64,000 nt of DNA from an uncultured Lachnospiraceae bacterium (GCA_947169385.1 CAMVPR010000003.1:39956-103955); one strand, 5' to 3'; positions 25,026 through 33,375 are shown, counted from the stretch's first letter. Notes: a model not told the origin generated them from the sequence alone. Translations and numbers: made by a program.

Positions 25026-26072
25026 ATGAATTTAGAGACTTGTATTAATTACCTAAAAGAATATAATGGCGAGCCTGTCACATTTATGGAAGTGTGCGGA
25101 AGTCATACAGAGGCAATCCTTAAGTCCGGAATCAAGAGTCTTATCTCTGATAAGATTCGCTTGGTATCCGGACCTGGGTGCCCGGTTTGTGTGAGTCCGT
25201 CCGGATATGTTGACAGGCTCGTTTCGTTATCATTTGACAAGAATACAGCTATAGTAACTTTTGGAGATATGATGAGAGTTCCTGGAAGTGCAAGTTCTCT
25301 TAGTATTGCTAAGGGAGAGGGCGCGGATGTCAGGATGGTTTATTCTCCGATGGATATTATTAAGTTGGCTGATAAAGAGCCGGATACGACATTTGTATTT
25401 GCGGCAGTAGGGTTTGAGACGACGATTCCTGTCTACACGCTGCTATTGGATTACATTATTGAAAATGATATCAAGAATATTAAGCTTCTTACAGCGCTTA
25501 AGGTTATGCCGCCGGTAATTGATTATCTGTGTGCTAACAATGCGAAAGTGGACGGATTTATAGCACCGGGGCATGTTAGTGTCATTTCGGGAAGCGATTA
25601 TTATATTGATTTATCGGATAAGTATAAGATGCCTTTTGCGGTGTGTGGATTTAAGCCTGAGGAGCTGGCGGTTGGAATCTACGGTCTTCTCAAGATGTAT
25701 GAGAATAAGGATAAGGTAGATTTGGTCAAGAATTTTTATCCGTCTGTTGTTACCAATGAAGGAAATGTTATTGCGAAAGAGAAGATTTTAAAGTATTTTA
25801 AGCCGGGTAATGCAAGGTGGAGAGGAATCGGAGATATAGAGGATTCCGGGCTTTATCTTAGAGAAGAGTTTAGTAAGTATGATGCGGGAAGTTATAATCT
25901 TGATTCGGATGTTAAGCTTAATCCTGCTTGCAGGTGCGGTGATGTTCTTATGGGGAAGATTGATTCTTCTGAGTGCCCGCTTTTTAATAAGGTGTGTACG
26001 CCGGGAAACCCGGAGGGCGCGTGCATGGTGTCGACCGAAGGGGCGTGTTACGTTAAGGCGACCGCGAAGTGA
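25026..26072 (+). CDS. hypD: hydrogenase maturation factor HypD
   Basis: 348 residues. Conserved Cys motifs are present: CGSHT near 20, GPGCPVCVSP near 55, and the C-terminal [4Fe-4S] set (CRCGDV, CPLF, C-PGNPEGACMVSTEGAC). It is the scaffold for assembly of the iron-diatomic-ligand unit with HypC and HypE. Confidence 0.96.
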   Translation: MNLETCINYLKEYNGEPVTFMEVCGSHTEAILKSGIKSLISDKIRLVSGPGCPVCVSPSGYVDRLVSLSFDKNTAIVTFGDMMRVPGSASSLSIAKGEGADVRMVYSPMDIIKLADKEPDTTFVFAAVGFETTIPVYTLLLDYIIENDIKNIKLLTALKVMPPVIDYLCANNAKVDGFIAPGHVSVISGSDYYIDLSDKYKMPFAVCGFKPEELAVGIYGLLKMYENKDKVDLVKNFYPSVVTNEGNVIAKEKILKYFKPGNARWRGIGDIEDSGLYLREEFSKYDAGSYNLDSDVKLNPACRCGDVLMGKIDSSECPLFNKVCTPGNPEGACMVSTEGACYVKATAK

Positions 26073-26085
26073 CGAGTGAGTTTTT

Positions 26086-26113
26086 AAGATTCTTCGCTAC
26101 GCTCAGAATGACA
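26086..26113 (-). repeat. 29-bp dispersed repeat, reverse
   Basis: AAGATTCTTCGCTACGCTCA then GAATGACA between hypD and hypE. Confidence 0.8.
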
Positions 26114-26159
26114 GGTTTGATGTATGGCATTTATGGAGCACAATTAGAAAGGAAAGAGT

Positions 26160-27143
26160 ATGATAATAACCATGTCACATGGCAGCGGTGGAGCTTCTAC
26201 GGCTGCATTAATAGACGATATATTTATTAATGAATTCAACAGTGATAACAGAGGCGAGTTAGAAGACTGTGCGATTGTTGATGGCGCCGAAAGAATTGCA
26301 ATCACCACGGACAGCTTCGTTGTTACCCCGGTTGTATATCCGGGCGGAGACATAGGTAGACTTTCGGTCTGTGGAACCGTCAACGACCTCTTGGCAAGAG
26401 GTGCTACGCCTAAATACTTGACTTGTGGTTTTATATTGGAGACAGGTCTTGATACCGCGTTTTTATCCGAGATTGTTCATTCTATGGCTGAGACCGCTAA
26501 GGAAGCAGGAGTAAGAATAGTTGCAGGTGATACCAAGGTTGTTGAGGGCAATGGAGGGTTAATGATTAATACTTCCGGGGTAGGTGTCATTTGCCATGAT
26601 AAGAATATAAGCAGTGCAAATGCTAAGGCCGGAGATGCAATTATAGTAAGCGGTTATCTTGGTGAGCATCACGCGACAATTCTAAGCACCCGTCTTGAGA
26701 TTGCAAATGACATAGTCAGTGATAACGCTCCTCTTAACGACATGGTTATGTCGCTCGTTAAAGCAGGGGTTGATATTCACACTATGAGAGATGTGACAAG
26801 AGGAGGCCTTGCGACAGTTCTTAAGGAGATTGCAGTTGCCTCTAAGGTTAAGATAGAGATAGAAGATAAGCTTCTTCCTGTTCCTCAAAATGTTAGAGAT
26901 TTCGGCGGATTATTAGGTCTTGATCCTCTGTACATGGGCAATGAAGGAAAGATGGTTTTTGTTGTTCCGGAGGCGGAAGAGGCATTAAAGATTATACGCT
27001 CATCTAATTATGGAGAAAATGCAGTTGTTATCGGTAAAGCTGTTGATGCTGATGAAGATGGAACTCTGCTTTTAAGAACTACTTTAGGTGGATTGAGACA
27101 GCTAGATGTTCTCCAGGGTGAAGGACTACCGAGAATATGTTAA
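26160..27143 (+). CDS. hypE: hydrogenase maturation protein HypE
   Basis: 327 residues, PurM-like ATP-dependent dehydratase. N-terminal MSHGSGG, then AITTDSFVVTP, and the C-terminal PRIC tail whose Cys is carbamoylated by HypF and dehydrated to thiocyanate. HypF, HypA and HypB genes and the hydrogenase itself are not in the window. Confidence 0.96.
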   Translation: MIITMSHGSGGASTAALIDDIFINEFNSDNRGELEDCAIVDGAERIAITTDSFVVTPVVYPGGDIGRLSVCGTVNDLLARGATPKYLTCGFILETGLDTAFLSEIVHSMAETAKEAGVRIVAGDTKVVEGNGGLMINTSGVGVICHDKNISSANAKAGDAIIVSGYLGEHHATILSTRLEIANDIVSDNAPLNDMVMSLVKAGVDIHTMRDVTRGGLATVLKEIAVASKVKIEIEDKLLPVPQNVRDFGGLLGLDPLYMGNEGKMVFVVPEAEEALKIIRSSNYGENAVVIGKAVDADEDGTLLLRTTLGGLRQLDVLQGEGLPRIC

Positions 27144-27145
27144 TA

Positions 27146-27178
27146 AACTCGCGGCCATTATGACCGCGAGTTTGTCTT
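27146..27178. terminator. bidirectional terminator between hypE and the XRE gene
   Basis: AAACTCGCGGCCAT / ATGACCGCGAGTTT stem. It is T-rich on the plus side (TTTGTCTTTA) and serves convergent genes. Confidence 0.75.
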
Positions 27179-27372
27179 TACTCTTCCCAAAAAAGCTCGT
27201 CTAGTGTCTTGTTTAGTACCTTACATATTGCGATGCAGAGGTTGATGGTAGGATTGTAATCACCTTTCTCGACTGCGCTTATGGTCTGCCTTGACACTCC
27301 GACTGCTTCGGCTAGTTCAGCTTGTGACATGTCGAGCATAGCTCTTGCAGCTTTAAGTCTTAAGTTCTTCAT
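27178..27372 (-). CDS. XRE-family regulator (YozG-like)
   Basis: 64 residues, a single Cro/CI helix-turn-helix: RAMLDMSQAELAEAVGVSRQTISAVEKGDYNPTINLCIAI. Start is ATG 27372 (minus) behind GAGAGGAG, overlapping the stop region of the upstream membrane gene. Small regulators of this type commonly control the membrane protein encoded with them. Confidence 0.9.
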   Translation of the reverse strand: MKNLRLKAARAMLDMSQAELAEAVGVSRQTISAVEKGDYNPTINLCIAICKVLNKTLDELFWEE

Positions 27373-27377
27373 AATGA

Positions 27378-27899
27378 TCACTCCTCTCTACTGTCAATAA
27401 CTTTCTTGATGCCAAGCTCTATAGCCACGATGACGAATAGGAAGCCGCAAATCATATTGAGAAATGGAGGCTGTAAAACGTTATCTTTAATCAACTCTCC
27501 GTTAGCGAGAGCGCTAAATCCAACAAGGAAATTAAATGCCGAGACTATGAGCATAAATACCATGAATCTTGTAATGCTGTTGTTAAGTCCGATATACGCA
27601 TCGGTGAAAATGCTGTAACTGATATGAACGACAACTCCGATTAGGATTGGAATAAAGAAAGCGGTGTCACCTAACAGTTTAACTAAATCATATTTGGTTA
27701 AGTCAAAGCATAAGATTACACCATTGGAGATACAAGTTGCAAAAAAAGCATATTTATAAGCCTCGCCTCTCGCTTTAAGTTGTCTCTCATCGTACTTGGT
27801 AGAAAGTTTACCATCTTTGTTTATAAACTTCAAAGCTATAATTAAAATCACAACTCCTACAGTGATTCCAATTAATACTCCTGCTAAATAAAATGCCAT
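27378..27899 (-). CDS. multi-spanning membrane protein
   Basis: 173 residues with four to five hydrophobic helices and a cytoplasmic KYDERQLKARGEAYKYAF segment typical of small membrane proteins paired with XRE regulators. The ATG that follows AAAGG at a proper distance is 27899; the frame start nine bases further upstream abuts the ribosome site. Function unknown. Confidence 0.75.
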   Translation of the reverse strand: MAFYLAGVLIGITVGVVILIIALKFINKDGKLSTKYDERQLKARGEAYKYAFFATCISNGVILCFDLTKYDLVKLLGDTAFFIPILIGVVVHISYSIFTDAYIGLNNSITRFMVFMLIVSAFNFLVGFSALANGELIKDNVLQPPFLNMICGFLFVIVAIELGIKKVIDSREE

Positions 27900-27987
27900 A
27901 ATAATCATCCTTTCTTTATAAATATGTTAATTATGTTAGTATTAAAATGTTGCCGGCTTTCATAAGCGTTCATCGCTTTGTGATATT

Positions 27988-28016
27988 ATAATACATCTTC
28001 AATATCAATATGTCAA
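27988..28016 (-). promoter_or_regulatory. promoter of the membrane protein/XRE pair
   Basis: Minus strand TTGACA (28011-28016), 17-bp spacer, TATTAT (27988-27993). With the divergent promoter at 28156 it occupies most of the 330-nt gap; the middle (28020-28150) shows nothing further. Confidence 0.6.
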
Positions 28017-28155
28017 GTATAATTTACAAAAATATATAAATGTTTTTCAGGATGTACAGTTAACGTGGAGGGAGTGTAAGCTTAGAGTCAGTGTTTATCG
28101 TGCTTTAAGGCTTTCTTCTTTTGGTATCTGTTACATTTAGCAGAATATATTCATG

Positions 28156-28205
28156 TTGACAAATGTATATATAATGTTATAATTGTGTATATCAAATATA
28201 TACAA
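28156..28205 (+). promoter_or_regulatory. promoter and GntR-type operator of the ABC operon
   Basis: TTGACA (28156-28161), 16-bp spacer, TATAAT (28178-28183). Starting at the last base of the -10 is an inverted repeat TTGTGTATAT / ATATATACAA (28183-28192 and 28196-28205). A YtrA-type GntR gene ends the operon, which makes autorepression likely. Confidence 0.65.
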
Positions 28206-28230
28206 TCTACGAGATTAAAGGAGGTTGCTT

Positions 28231-29109
28231 ATGGATTATGCAAATGCCATAGAAATAAGGGGATTAACCAAGAAATACGATGGTTTTACTTTAGATAATA
28301 TTTCATTTGACGTTCCTAAAGGAAGTATTATGGGATTTATCGGACAGAACGGTGCAGGCAAGACCACTACTATTAATTCCATTTTGAATGTTATAAGGTG
28401 GGATAGCGGTGAGATTAAGCTTCTTGGATGTGACATGCCCCAAGACGAAACCAAGGCCAAGGAGCAGATTTCAGCAATCTTTGACGTTCTTCCATTTAAT
28501 GAAGATATGTCAGCGTATCATCTAAATAAGGTGATGAGAGGAATATGGAAGGAGTGGAATCCGGAGGTATTTGCTGAGTATCTTGACAGATTTAATTTGC
28601 CTGTTAAGAAGAAATTTGCCAAGTTCTCTAAGGGTATGAAGATGAAGCTTCAGATAGCTGCGGGGCTATCACATAATGCTAAGCTTCTTATTATGGATGA
28701 GGCGACGACGGGACTTGATCCTGTTGTGAGGAATGAGATTCTTGATATATTTTTGGAGTATCTTCAGGATGAGAGCAATTCTATACTTATGTCATCGCAT
28801 ATCACTTCCGATTTGGAGAAGATTGCAGATAGGGTTACGTTTATTGATAACGGAAAGATTCTGCTTACCGGTATTAAGGATGAGATTCTTGACAGTCACG
28901 GTTTAGTCAAATGCTCTAAGAAGGATTTTACGGATTTTGAAAGAGAAGATTATGTCAGCGCAAGAGTAACTGATTTTGGTGCGGAGATGCTTACTGACGA
29001 CAGGAGTAACATAGCCAAGAAGTATTCCGGTGCTGTTATTGATAAGGTTTCACTTGAAGAGATTATGCTTTTTTATGTTAATAGAAATAATACTTCTAAT
29101 TCATTTTAA
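28231..29109 (+). CDS. ABC transporter ATP-binding protein (YtrB-like)
   Basis: 292 residues. Walker A GQNGAGKTT near 40, an atypical signature FSKGMKMKL near 132, and Walker B LLIMDEATTGLD near 154. ATG 28231 follows AAAGGAGG; an upstream TTG overlaps the ribosome site. With the next two permeases it forms an exporter of the GntR-controlled YtrB/BcrA type, often induced by envelope stress. Confidence 0.92.
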   Translation: MDYANAIEIRGLTKKYDGFTLDNISFDVPKGSIMGFIGQNGAGKTTTINSILNVIRWDSGEIKLLGCDMPQDETKAKEQISAIFDVLPFNEDMSAYHLNKVMRGIWKEWNPEVFAEYLDRFNLPVKKKFAKFSKGMKMKLQIAAGLSHNAKLLIMDEATTGLDPVVRNEILDIFLEYLQDESNSILMSSHITSDLEKIADRVTFIDNGKILLTGIKDEILDSHGLVKCSKKDFTDFEREDYVSARVTDFGAEMLTDDRSNIAKKYSGAVIDKVSLEEIMLFYVNRNNTSNSF

Positions 29110-29128
29110 GTAAAGGTTAAGTGATTAT

Positions 29129-29899
29129 ATGAAAGAATTGATTTATAGAAATCTATATCTAATAAGAAAAAATGCACTGATTACATTTGCATTATATATA
29201 GGATTTATTACGTTAAGTTCTGTTATCACGCTCTCTGCTAAGTTTGGCAATATATCTAAGTATGGAAGTGAAGAAATAATCAGCGGAGCCAATGATGCCG
29301 CTATTATGATGGCGGTGCTTGCAGGAATTGTCCTCTGTACAACTAGTGATTGTATCAATGATATTATAAAAAAAGACTATCAGGGCGGATGGCATAAATA
29401 TATTGTTTCTTCGGGAGTTAAGAAGGAGCAGTATGTTGCTGTGAACTATATCATGAGTATTCTGTTGATGATAGTTTCATTTGTATTTGGAATAATCGGT
29501 GTGTTACTGGCACGGACGCTAAGTGGTAAAAGTGATTTGGTTATCATTAAAAATGCAGGAGGCAATCATGATTTACTTCTTCTTATTGTAGGAAGTCTCG
29601 TGTTTTATATGTACATTTCATATATTACGCTCGTGTCGTATTTGACTAAATGTACCGATTCTCTTGAAACTCAGCTATTAAAAGTTGCACCGGCATTTCT
29701 TATCTCTGTTATACCGATTGTGAATATGATTCTTTCAGAGGTTAACGCATATGGTTCTGAAATATATAACACTATATCAAAGATTTCAAAACATCTGTGG
29801 ATGATGGCAGGCGGTGCTTTGGTTTTCTTCATATTGTTGACATTTGTCTGCTATCTAATCTCTGTAAATACAGTTAAGAAAGAGGGGCGGGTTTTATGA
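29129..29899 (+). CDS. ABC-2 type permease
   Basis: 256 residues, six predicted membrane helices, starting MKELIYRNLYLIRKNALITF in the usual ABC-2 manner. It pairs with the next permease to form the membrane channel. It overlaps the next gene by 4 nt. Substrate unknown. Confidence 0.85.
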   Translation: MKELIYRNLYLIRKNALITFALYIGFITLSSVITLSAKFGNISKYGSEEIISGANDAAIMMAVLAGIVLCTTSDCINDIIKKDYQGGWHKYIVSSGVKKEQYVAVNYIMSILLMIVSFVFGIIGVLLARTLSGKSDLVIIKNAGGNHDLLLLIVGSLVFYMYISYITLVSYLTKCTDSLETQLLKVAPAFLISVIPIVNMILSEVNAYGSEIYNTISKISKHLWMMAGGALVFFILLTFVCYLISVNTVKKEGRVL

Positions 29900-30669
29900 G
29901 AGGACTTATATATAAAGACTTGTATCTAATTAGGCATAAGTGTGTAAGCGAACTGATAATGATTCTGCTTTTGACTGCTGTTGTTATTGTGCTTACAGCT
30001 CTTCCGGGAGATGTGCCGGTGGCTGCCGCACCGGTTATGGCTCTATTTGTTAACATGTACATTGTGCTTTTAGTTGCGGTATTGTATAACGATATTATAA
30101 AAATCGACACAACTAAAGAGTGGGGATTCTACAGCATAACAATCCCCGGGACTGAGAAAGAGGTAATTGCAGCTAAATATATCGTTGTATTTATTGTATA
30201 CTTTATAGCGTTTGTTATATGCACTGTCATTGATATAATTATGGGGATTATATACGGTACGAGTGTTGATTCTTCAATGGCGGTTTTCGCATTAATCCTG
30301 GTAAATATTTTTCTTAACGCGATAGAGATGCCGTTATGTTATAGGTTTGGAAGTGAGAGGGGTGGCTTGATTAGGATTGCAATTACTCTTTTTGTCTTGC
30401 TTGTAGTAGTTACTTACCTGCTTTTTGGCAATATCGGTTGGTTGATGGGTGAAGACGGAATCTTTTGGATTATCAAAGATGCTAAAGATAAGGATATAAA
30501 TATCATGAATGTTGCATTTGACAGAGTTTCTAAGACTCTTAAGAATCTTACTCTCTTGGAGGTTATTATATCTTCGATGATTCCGCATATAGTGGTTGTT
30601 ATCTACTACATTTCCTATCGCATATCATGCAAGGTTTATAAGAAGGGAGTTGTTAGAGATGATATCTGA
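29896..30669 (+). CDS. ABC-2 type permease
   Basis: 257 residues, six helices, start MRGLIYKDLYLIRHKCVSEL parallel to its neighbour, so the two arose by duplication. ATGA overlap with the preceding permease; overlaps the CPBP gene by 11 nt. Confidence 0.85.
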   Translation: MRGLIYKDLYLIRHKCVSELIMILLLTAVVIVLTALPGDVPVAAAPVMALFVNMYIVLLVAVLYNDIIKIDTTKEWGFYSITIPGTEKEVIAAKYIVVFIVYFIAFVICTVIDIIMGIIYGTSVDSSMAVFALILVNIFLNAIEMPLCYRFGSERGGLIRIAITLFVLLVVVTYLLFGNIGWLMGEDGIFWIIKDAKDKDINIMNVAFDRVSKTLKNLTLLEVIISSMIPHIVVVIYYISYRISCKVYKKGVVRDDI

Positions 30670-31591
30670 AAATGAAGAATATAGTAGCTGTAAAGCTATT
30701 GAATTAGGATTGGATGACCGATGGTATCAAGATCCTAAAACCTTCAGCAAGAAGAAAGTTATAGCGGAAGTTGCGGTGTTTTTAGCTGTCACATTTGGGT
30801 TGATGATGACATTTGGATGGAAGGCTTATCCTGAAAATATTACTGAGACTAAGATAAGTGGATGGCAGAATTTGTGCTATTATTTGTCAGCATTTTCACC
30901 GGCGATAGGAAGCATAGTGGCAAGATATGTCTTTAGGGAAGGGTTTAGAGATGATTCTCTTTTCCCTAAATTTACCGGTAATTTTAAAGGGTATTTAATG
31001 GCGTTTGTCTTGCCGATAGTTTTTGGTATAATTAATTGTGTTCTTATTACTTTTTCCCTAAAAGCCGGGTTTACGTTTAAGGACGGCAATGGAATTCTTG
31101 ATGTGATTGCTGCGGTTTCACTATACAGTAGCAATGCTTATATTGCGTTTTTTATACTTATTGGAGAAGAACTGGGATGGAGAGGTTTTCTTTATGATAA
31201 GCTTGAAGTGCTTTTCGGCTTGACAGGTTCTATAGTTATCGGCGGAGTTATATGGGGGCTTTGGCACATACCGCCACTTATAACTATTGGACTTGATTTT
31301 GGTAAGGATGCACCTGGATTTCCGGTTACCAATATTATACTTATGTGCGTGTTTTGCGTAGGTGGCGGAGCGGTTTTGCAACTTCTTAAAAAGTTAACGG
31401 ATTCAGTTGTTGCACCGATTATTGCGCATGCTATCATAGATACGGTCTGCAATGCGCTTGCACTTCTGTTTATATCAGGCGAGATGGCGAAAGACAATCA
31501 GTTTGCTATGGGATGTTGCCTGCTGGTATCATCGATGATTGTGGGAATTCCTTGCTACTTATACATGCTTAGGAATAGAAAGACAGTATGA
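30659..31591 (+). CDS. CPBP intramembrane metalloprotease
   Basis: 310 residues from ATG 30659 behind AAGGGAG (the frame extends upstream inside the permease). About eight membrane helices carry the CPBP/Abi motifs: EELGWRGFLYDKL near 168, GLWHIPP near 202 and HAIIDT near 259, giving the Glu-Glu-Arg and two His. Relatives process peptides or confer bacteriocin self-immunity; here it is part of the ABC operon. Confidence 0.88.
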   Translation: MISENEEYSSCKAIELGLDDRWYQDPKTFSKKKVIAEVAVFLAVTFGLMMTFGWKAYPENITETKISGWQNLCYYLSAFSPAIGSIVARYVFREGFRDDSLFPKFTGNFKGYLMAFVLPIVFGIINCVLITFSLKAGFTFKDGNGILDVIAAVSLYSSNAYIAFFILIGEELGWRGFLYDKLEVLFGLTGSIVIGGVIWGLWHIPPLITIGLDFGKDAPGFPVTNIILMCVFCVGGGAVLQLLKKLTDSVVAPIIAHAIIDTVCNALALLFISGEMAKDNQFAMGCCLLVSSMIVGIPCYLYMLRNRKTV

Positions 31592-31600
31592 GGAATGTAA

Positions 31601-31972
31601 ATGGATATAATTATTACTAATTCATCTAACGATCCGATATATCTTCAGATCGTTAACCAAATTAAATCTATGATTTTGAGTGGAGAGCTTAAAGAGGGAG
31701 AGGCTCTCCCTTCTATGCGTAATCTGGCCATGCAGCTTCGTATCAGTCTCATTACTACTAAGAGGGCTTATGAGGAGTTAGAGCGAGACGGTTTCATTGA
31801 GTCGTTTACGGGTAAGGGCAGCTTTGTTAAGGCGCAGAATAAGGAGCTTTTAAGAGAGGAGAATCTTAAGGCGGCAGAGGAATTGATGTCTCAGGCAGTT
31901 GATAAAGCGAAAGCCGTAGGAGTGACGATTGATGAGATGTTGGAGTTGTTGAGGATGATTTATGAGGAGTGA
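31601..31972 (+). CDS. GntR-family regulator, YtrA subfamily
   Basis: 123 residues: winged helix (PIYLQIVNQIKSMILSGELKEGEALPSMRNLA...) plus a short two-helix dimerisation tail, the YtrA layout. It is the last gene of the ABC operon and the likely binder of the palindrome at 28183-28205. Confidence 0.92.
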   Translation: MDIIITNSSNDPIYLQIVNQIKSMILSGELKEGEALPSMRNLAMQLRISLITTKRAYEELERDGFIESFTGKGSFVKAQNKELLREENLKAAEELMSQAVDKAKAVGVTIDEMLELLRMIYEE

Positions 31973-32009
31973 AGAGAGGTGCAATTATAACTGAGGAAGG
32001 ATTTTTATT

Positions 32010-32291
32010 ATGAGTAAAGAGTTGATTATTATTATAACTGTTTATATCATTTGCATGAATATTCTTGGAATTGCGGTGATGGGTATCGACAAGAGCAAGG
32101 CTAAAAAACAAGCGTGGAGAATACCTGAAAAGACTCTTTTTCTGGTGAGTCTATTAGGCGGAAGTATAGGCACATGGGCAGGAATGTATATATTCAGGCA
32201 CAAGACCAAGCATTGGTATTTTGTAATCGGAATGCCACTTATACTATTTGCGCAGATTGGGGCGGCTTTGTACTTGTGGATAATTCGTTAA
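32010..32291 (+). CDS. DUF1294 membrane protein
   Basis: 93 residues with three hydrophobic helices and the DUF1294 hallmarks: MGIDKSKAKKQAWRIPEKTL, LLGGSIGTWAGMYIFRHKTKH. Function unknown. It starts 37 nt after the GntR gene and is probably read through. Confidence 0.88.
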   Translation: MSKELIIIITVYIICMNILGIAVMGIDKSKAKKQAWRIPEKTLFLVSLLGGSIGTWAGMYIFRHKTKHWYFVIGMPLILFAQIGAALYLWIIR

Positions 32292-32310
32292 GAATGTAGA
32301 GAGTGGTTTA

Positions 32311-32357
32311 TGTCATGACTTCGCGAAGCGAAGAATCTTTGGCCTTCGAAGAAGGTC
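32311..32357 (+). repeat. 29-bp dispersed repeat with CCTTCGAAGAAGG tail
   Basis: A diverged 29-bp unit (32311-32340) followed by GGCCTTCGAAGAAGGTC. The copies at 32874 and 46659 have this second tail type. Confidence 0.75.
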
Positions 32358-32390
32358 AGTATATCAGAGGGTTATAGATTGATTTTTGAG

Positions 32391-32414
32391 GGAATTCATA
32401 AGAGTTCCTTTTTT
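32391..32414 (+). terminator. Rho-independent terminator
   Basis: GGAATTC-ATAA-GAGTTCC then six T. The stem and about 55 bp of following sequence are repeated at 33376-33430. Confidence 0.7.
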
Positions 32415-32440
32415 GATGCGGTTATTTAATTACTGGTTCA

Positions 32441-32469
32441 ATGACAAAAGTACAGATTTAGAATATAAT
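32441..32469 (+). promoter_or_regulatory. promoter of the candidate toxin mRNA
   Basis: ATGACA (32441-32446), 17-bp spacer, TATAAT (32464-32469). Transcription would start near 32476, at the 5' edge of the sequence complementary to 32743-32770. Confidence 0.6.
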
Positions 32470-32585
32470 GTAATCGGGTGCTATCTGTAATGGTAGGTGG
32501 TTTGCCTCTGTATTGACGTGCTTGAAGCACGGCTTCCGTGAAGGGAGGTCGATGATATGCGGAAAGATTGCGAAGATTGGAGGAT

Positions 32586-32714
32586 ATGCGATTCTTGATT
32601 GACGTTATAGATGTTGTAGCAACTTTGGTATGTGCTATTGTAGCTGTTATCGATCTTGCGTATAACATTTGTAGTAAAAAGAAAGAAAGCAGCCACCACC
32701 AAGCCAAAGGTTAA
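32586..32714 (+). CDS. candidate type I toxin, small hydrophobic peptide
   Basis: 42 residues: MRFLIDVIDVVATLVCAIVA opens one membrane helix (about 4-29), followed by a basic tail (CSKKKESSHHQAKG), the usual shape of Gram-positive type I toxins. GGAGG sits only 2 nt before the ATG; a strong AAGGGAGG at 32541-32548 instead serves a 13-codon frame (32557-32598) that overlaps the toxin start, so translation may be coupled. An antisense RNA converges on the 3' end, and the mRNA 5' end is complementary to its own 3' end. Toxicity is inferred. Confidence 0.6.
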   Translation: MRFLIDVIDVVATLVCAIVAVIDLAYNICSKKKESSHHQAKG

Positions 32715-32776
32715 TGCTGCTTTCTTAAAGTAACAATAGACCGAGGCAAGCCATCTATACGATAGCGCCTCTTATT
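32676..32776 (-). ncRNA. candidate antisense antitoxin RNA
   Basis: A minus-strand transcript of about 100 nt bounded by a promoter at 32783-32811 and a terminator: the stem AAGAAAGCAGC/GCTGCTTTCTT (plus positions 32716-32726 and 32683-32693) followed on the minus strand by TTTCTTTTT. It overlaps the last about 13 codons and the 3' UTR of the hydrophobic peptide gene. Confidence 0.55.
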
Positions 32777-32782
32777 GGGTAT

Positions 32783-32811
32783 AATATAACACTTATATCC
32801 TATTACTTCAA
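32783..32811 (-). promoter_or_regulatory. promoter of the antisense RNA
   Basis: Minus strand TTGAAG (32806-32811), 17-bp spacer, TATATT (32783-32788). Confidence 0.55.
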
Positions 32812-32828
32812 GTACTATTTTATAAGGA

Positions 32829-32868
32829 GATAATATTTTCCAAATATCAGCAAGTATTAATAAGAAAC
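32829..32868 (+). pseudogene. remnant of an Rpn-like gene
   Basis: GATAATATTTTCCAAATATC then AGCAAGTATTAATAAGAAAC matches 34151-34190 within the 33551 gene with few differences and would encode NIFQISASINKKL. Only this scrap of the paralogue is left. Confidence 0.6.
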
Positions 32869-32873
32869 TAAAG

Positions 32874-32927
32874 TGTCATTCTGAGCGTTGTGAAGAATCT
32901 TTGGCCTTCGAAGAAGGGCAATACATT
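32874..32927 (+). repeat. 29-bp dispersed repeat with CCTTCGAAGAAGG tail
   Basis: The unit carries changes at GCGTTGTGAAG, then GGCCTTCGAAGAAGGGC. It follows the gene remnant directly, so insertion may have accompanied the deletion. Confidence 0.75.
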
Positions 32928-32945
32928 AGATGGCTCTAATTAGGG

Positions 32946-32974
32946 TTGTATCATAATGATAGAAATGTTATAAT
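32946..32974 (+). promoter_or_regulatory. promoter upstream of the XRE gene
   Basis: TTGTAT (32946-32951), 17-bp spacer, TATAAT (32969-32974). Same -35, spacer length and flanks as the promoter at 33517; an ATG lies 5 nt past the -10 in both. Here that ATG opens only 11 codons (32980-33015). Confidence 0.6.
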
Positions 32975-33048
32975 TGCGTATGAGTTACGGTGTAAGAGTA
33001 ACAGTGACCCCATGATTGAGAAACAACATACTGAAGGAAGTGTATTGA

Positions 33049-33366
33049 ATGGTCAAAGACTATCCGATGATAGATACCAAGAAAACAGGGCAGACAATAA
33101 AAAGAATTATGATCGAAAATGGATATACAGTAAAAGATCTCCAGCATTACTTGCGATTGGAAGCTCCTCAGAGCGTATATAATTGGTTTTATGGTAAGAG
33201 CTTGCCATCGCTGGATAACTTATATGCTTTAAGTGAGTTGTTCAAGGTGCCTGTGGATGAAATGCTGCGAGGTAATGGTAAGTATCATTGTATATGTTGT
33301 TCGAATGACTATGAGAAGCGGATGAGTGAATTGAACTTAATTGTACATAAGAATCCAAAGAGATAA
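33049..33366 (+). CDS. XRE-family helix-turn-helix protein
   Basis: 105 residues. HTH about 10-65: TGQTIKRIMIENGYTVKDLQHYL, then APQSVYNWFYGKSLPSLDNLYALSELFKVPVDEML. The C-terminal CICCSNDYEKRM carries a CxCC cluster. AAGGAAG precedes. It sits between the toxin candidate and the Rpn-like gene and ends in a good terminator. Confidence 0.85.
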   Translation: MVKDYPMIDTKKTGQTIKRIMIENGYTVKDLQHYLRLEAPQSVYNWFYGKSLPSLDNLYALSELFKVPVDEMLRGNGKYHCICCSNDYEKRMSELNLIVHKNPKR

Positions 33367-33375
33367 ATGTGTTTA

